This document shows positions 6,205-8,624 of a stretch of 8,624 nucleotides of DNA, one piece after another (position 1 is the stretch's first letter; the number at the start of each line of letters is the position of its first letter). This DNA is from Hyphomicrobiales bacterium (GTDB lineage Bacteria; Pseudomonadota; Alphaproteobacteria; Rhizobiales; JAUVMS01), in contig JAUVMS010000114.1 in NCBI GenBank assembly GCA_030600135.1, positions 1 to 8,624 on the forward strand. Reading direction: 5' to 3'. Below the pieces are notes generated by a model. The model saw only the letters and a list, made by a program, of their open reading frames with translations, did not search any database and was not told the origin of the DNA. The position numbers and the translations under genes are program-made.

Positions 6205-6243
6205 CAACCTCGAGCATACGTGCGCGGCGCGCACTTGAGGTTG
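6205..6243. repeat. Bulged palindrome 80 bases upstream of the dehydrogenase gene
   Basis: The outer arms 6205-6213 and 6235-6243 pair over nine positions, built on CAACCTC and GAGGTTG, with one G-U pair. The inner arms GTGCGC (6220-6225) and GCGCAC (6229-6234) pair perfectly around GGC. Six unpaired bases (6214-6219) form a bulge on the left side. The element ends 80 bases before the ATG at 6324. It could be a leader RNA structure or a regulator binding site. It resembles no riboswitch class that I know. Confidence 0.45.
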
Positions 6244-6312
6244 TACTCGATACATTTCATGGTGATGAACCAAGGGGCTAATGCTGCCCCAGTCGCTCGC
6301 CAGTGGCTTGAA

Positions 6313-6323
6313 GGGAGGTCCAG
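6313..6323 (+). promoter_or_regulatory. Ribosome binding site of the dehydrogenase gene
   Basis: GGGAGG (6313-6318) stands five bases before ATG at 6324. This fixes the start, and the FAD-binding strand begins a few residues later, as expected for the family. Confidence 0.75.
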
Positions 6324-8624
6324 ATGAAGACGCAAGCACGTGTCGTGGTCATCGGGGGAGGCGTGGTCGGCGTCTCGAGCCTTTATCATCTCGCCAAGAA
6401 GGGCTGGCGCGACGTCGTGCAGGTGGAGCGCAAGGAGCTGACCTCCGGGTCGACTTGGCACGCCGCGGGGCTGCTACCGCTCTATAACATGAGCTACTCG
6501 GTCGGCCAGATCCACAAATATTCCGTGCGGCTCTACAAGACCCTCGAGGAAGAGACCGGCCAGAACGTGGGCTTTTCGGTTTGTTCCAACATCCGGTTGG
6601 CGCGCACGAAATATCGTTGGGACGAGTATATGTACTACGCCGGTGTCGCCAAGACGATCGGTATCGATGTGCGCGTGTTGACGCCGGACGACGTCAAAGA
6701 GATCTGGCCGCTGTGTGACACCTCGAAGATCATCGGTGCGATCCAGCACCCCGAGGACGGTTACATTCAGCCAGCAGATCTCACCCAGGCCTTGGCCAAG
6801 GGAGCCCGCAACAACGGCGCCGAAATTTACCGCAACACGACAGTGACGGCGATCAACCAAACACCCTCAGGCGAGTGGCAGGTCAAGACCGACAAGGGCG
6901 ATATTGTGTGCGAGCATGTGGTCTTGGCAACCGGTAATTTCGCCCGGCGGACAGGTGCGATGGTTGGGCTCGACGTCCCGGTAATACCGGTCGAACACCA
7001 GTACATCGTTACCGAAGACCATCCTGAACTCACCAAACGGCGGCAGGCTGGTCTGCCGGAACTGGGTGTGCTGCGCGATTCCGATTCCTCCTGGTACTTG
7101 CGTCAGGAAAAGGACGGGCTACTGCTCGGACCCTACGAGAAAGGAGCGCCCTGCTGCTATGTCGATGGACCGAGCGACGATAGCGAGTACGAACTATTCC
7201 AAGAAGATCTCGAGCGGCTCGAGCCGCATATCGAGACCGCGATGGAACTGGTTCCAATATTCGGCGAGGCCGGCATCAAGCAGGTCTACAACGGCGCCAT
7301 CGCCTATACACCCGACGGATCGCCGATTATCGGGCCGGCCTGGGACCTAAAGAATTTCTGGCTCAATGAAGGTCATTCCTTCGGCGTGACGGCGGCCGGA
7401 GGGGCCGGCTGGCAGCTAGCGGAATGGATGGTCGAGGGCGAACCGACAATCGACATGATGGGCGTCGACCCACGGCGCTTTGGTCCATATGCCTCGCGCG
7501 GCTATCTGCGCAAAAAGTGCGAGGAGGCCTATGCCAACGTCTTCACCGTGCACTACCCCGACGAGGAACGGCCGGCCGCCCGCCCGCTCAAATGCTCGCC
7601 TTGCTACGATCGAATGAAAGGGCTCGGTGCGCTGTTTGGCACAGTCTACGGTTGGGAGCGGCCTGGCTGGTTCGCACCGGCAGGCTACAGCCTCAGCGAG
7701 GCCGAGATCGCGGCGCCTAAAGCTCTCTTGAAGCATAACCATGCGCCTGCGGACGAAAATGGCAAGATTCGCGAGAAATGGAGTTTTCGCCGTTCCAACT
7801 ACTTCGAGCATGTGGGCAATGAATGCCGCCATGTGCACGAGAGTGTCGGATTGCTCGACATGTCGGCATTTGCCAAGTGCTATGTGACGGGTGAGGGGGC
7901 CGAGGCTTGGCTTGAATCTCTTGTCGCCAACCGCATTCCGAAGACCGTCGGGCGGATCGGGCTCTGCCACATGCTGTCGCTCAACGGCGGCGTGCGTTCG
8001 GAGTACACAATTTATAAGGCGCGGCTCAACGGCTATTACCTCGTTTCCGCCGGCGCCTTCGAGCGCCATGATCACGACTATCTGCTGAAATCTTTGCCCG
8101 ACGACGGCAGCGTCCGCGTCTACCCGGTGACGACCCAGTATGGCGTGCTGGTGGTGGCGGGACCGCGTTCACGCGATGTGTTGCAAAAGCTCACCGACGC
8201 CGACCTGTCAACCGAGACGTTTCCCTGGCTCACCGGGCAGAGCATCAGCGTCGGTGCAGCAAAGGTATCGGCCTTGCGGGTCAACTTTGTCGGCGAACTG
8301 GGCTGGGAGCTGCATCACCCGATCGAGACGCAAAATGTAATCTTCGATCTGTTGATGAACGCGGGCAAGGAGTTCGACATCAAGCCGTTCGGCATCAAGG
8401 CCATGGATGCGCTCAGAATCGAGAAATCCTATCGCCTGATCCCGCGTGAGCTATCGATTGAGTATGCCGCGCTGGAATCGGGTCTCGATCGCTTCGTGCG
8501 GCTCAACAAAGAGAGCTTTGTTGGACGCGATGCCTTGGTTGCTTGGCAACAGCAGGGCTTTACGAACCGCTTCGTCACGATGGACGTGGGCAACATTGGC
8601 GACGCAGACCCGCGCGGCAACGAG
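6324..8624 (+). CDS. FAD-dependent dimethylglycine/sarcosine dehydrogenase-like protein with GcvT domain (partial, right end missing)
   Basis: The frame is open for 767 codons up to the window edge; relatives are usually about 800-860 residues, so only a short C-terminal part is missing. The N-terminal DAO-type domain carries the FAD dinucleotide motif GGGVVG (11-16), the ribose-binding acid E35, and STWHAAG (43-49). His46 of that motif corresponds to the histidine that binds FAD covalently in dimethylglycine and sarcosine dehydrogenases. A central segment (about 370-425) and the family stretch FGTVYGWERPGWF (about 438-450) lead to a GcvT-like folate-binding domain from about residue 480, with VGELGWELH near 656 and FVGRDAL near 730. 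Such enzymes oxidise an N-methyl group in the cytoplasm and pass the carbon to tetrahydrofolate, giving methylene-THF. The gene is divergent from the importer operon, suggesting shared substrate and control. The exact substrate (dimethylglycine, sarcosine or another methylamine) cannot be decided from sequence. Confidence 0.92.
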   Translation, partial: MKTQARVVVIGGGVVGVSSLYHLAKKGWRDVVQVERKELTSGSTWHAAGLLPLYNMSYSVGQIHKYSVRLYKTLEEETGQNVGFSVCSNIRLARTKYRWDEYMYYAGVAKTIGIDVRVLTPDDVKEIWPLCDTSKIIGAIQHPEDGYIQPADLTQALAKGARNNGAEIYRNTTVTAINQTPSGEWQVKTDKGDIVCEHVVLATGNFARRTGAMVGLDVPVIPVEHQYIVTEDHPELTKRRQAGLPELGVLRDSDSSWYLRQEKDGLLLGPYEKGAPCCYVDGPSDDSEYELFQEDLERLEPHIETAMELVPIFGEAGIKQVYNGAIAYTPDGSPIIGPAWDLKNFWLNEGHSFGVTAAGGAGWQLAEWMVEGEPTIDMMGVDPRRFGPYASRGYLRKKCEEAYANVFTVHYPDEERPAARPLKCSPCYDRMKGLGALFGTVYGWERPGWFAPAGYSLSEAEIAAPKALLKHNHAPADENGKIREKWSFRRSNYFEHVGNECRHVHESVGLLDMSAFAKCYVTGEGAEAWLESLVANRIPKTVGRIGLCHMLSLNGGVRSEYTIYKARLNGYYLVSAGAFERHDHDYLLKSLPDDGSVRVYPVTTQYGVLVVAGPRSRDVLQKLTDADLSTETFPWLTGQSISVGAAKVSALRVNFVGELGWELHHPIETQNVIFDLLMNAGKEFDIKPFGIKAMDALRIEKSYRLIPRELSIEYAALESGLDRFVRLNKESFVGRDALVAWQQQGFTNRFVTMDVGNIGDADPRGNE

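Larger units (their letters stand above)
5884..6323. other. Divergent control region between transporter operon and dehydrogenase gene
   Basis: About 440 bases lie between the two oppositely directed transcription units. I find no gene here; short open frames lack motifs or ribosome binding sites. The left part is AT-richer and carries the candidate leftward promoter and a series of CTCAA repeats (5966-5988). The right part carries several inverted repeats: a small GGGGC/GCCCC hairpin (6060-6076), a 7-base repeat pair (6114-6142) and a bulged palindrome (6205-6243). I could not identify a convincing -10/-35 pair for the rightward gene. I see no match to a known riboswitch. A shared regulator acting on both directions would be natural but is not shown. 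Confidence 0.6.

Noticed and set aside
6036..6461. A 141-codon minus-strand frame in the divergent control region
   Set aside because: It overlaps the start of the dehydrogenase gene, has no domain or ribosome binding site, and its sequence does not resemble a folded protein.
7416..8075. A 219-codon open frame antisense to the dehydrogenase gene
   Set aside because: It lies wholly opposite a gene with clear domains and looks like the usual shadow frame in GC-rich DNA; no motif or ribosome binding site was recognised.

Overview
The window looks like a chromosomal segment of a proteobacterium, most likely an alphaproteobacterium. This rests on moderately high GC by eye, the protein families present (a secreted DUF1194/VWA protein, a PotABCD-type importer, a dimethylglycine/sarcosine dehydrogenase-like GcvT-fusion flavoenzyme) and the wording of their motifs. 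No 16S gene or other taxonomic marker is present, so this is inference. I see no mobile element, CRISPR array, tRNA or rRNA gene.

Layout. Bases 1-462 are mostly non-coding. The left edge holds what appears to be the start codon and ribosome binding site of a leftward gene that lies outside the window. From 463 to 5826 (or 5883) five leftward genes form what looks like one transport operon. In transcription order they are a PotA-type ATPase, a PotD-type periplasmic binding protein, a PotB-type permease with a large extracytoplasmic insertion, a PotC-type permease, and a secreted VWA-fold DUF1194 protein. A strong hairpin lies between the binding-protein gene and the first permease gene. Bases 5827/5884-6323 are a divergent control region with a plausible leftward promoter and several inverted repeats. 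From 6324 to the right edge runs one rightward reading frame of at least 767 codons, cut by the window end. It encodes an FAD-dependent demethylating dehydrogenase fused to a GcvT-like folate-binding domain.

How they may work together. The transporter would bring a small cationic or zwitterionic nitrogen compound into the cell. The divergently transcribed enzyme would oxidatively demethylate an N-methylated amine and pass the one-carbon unit to tetrahydrofolate. The pairing suggests that the imported substrate is an N-methylated compound (betaine, dimethylglycine, sarcosine or similar) rather than a true polyamine, but the sequence alone does not show the substrate. The DUF1194 protein is exported, keeps an intact metal-binding MIDAS motif, and has no known function.

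I do not see a clearly new defence or mobile system. The most interesting points are the exported VWA protein tied to the importer, the enlarged loop of the first permease, and the unexplained palindromes in the control regions.
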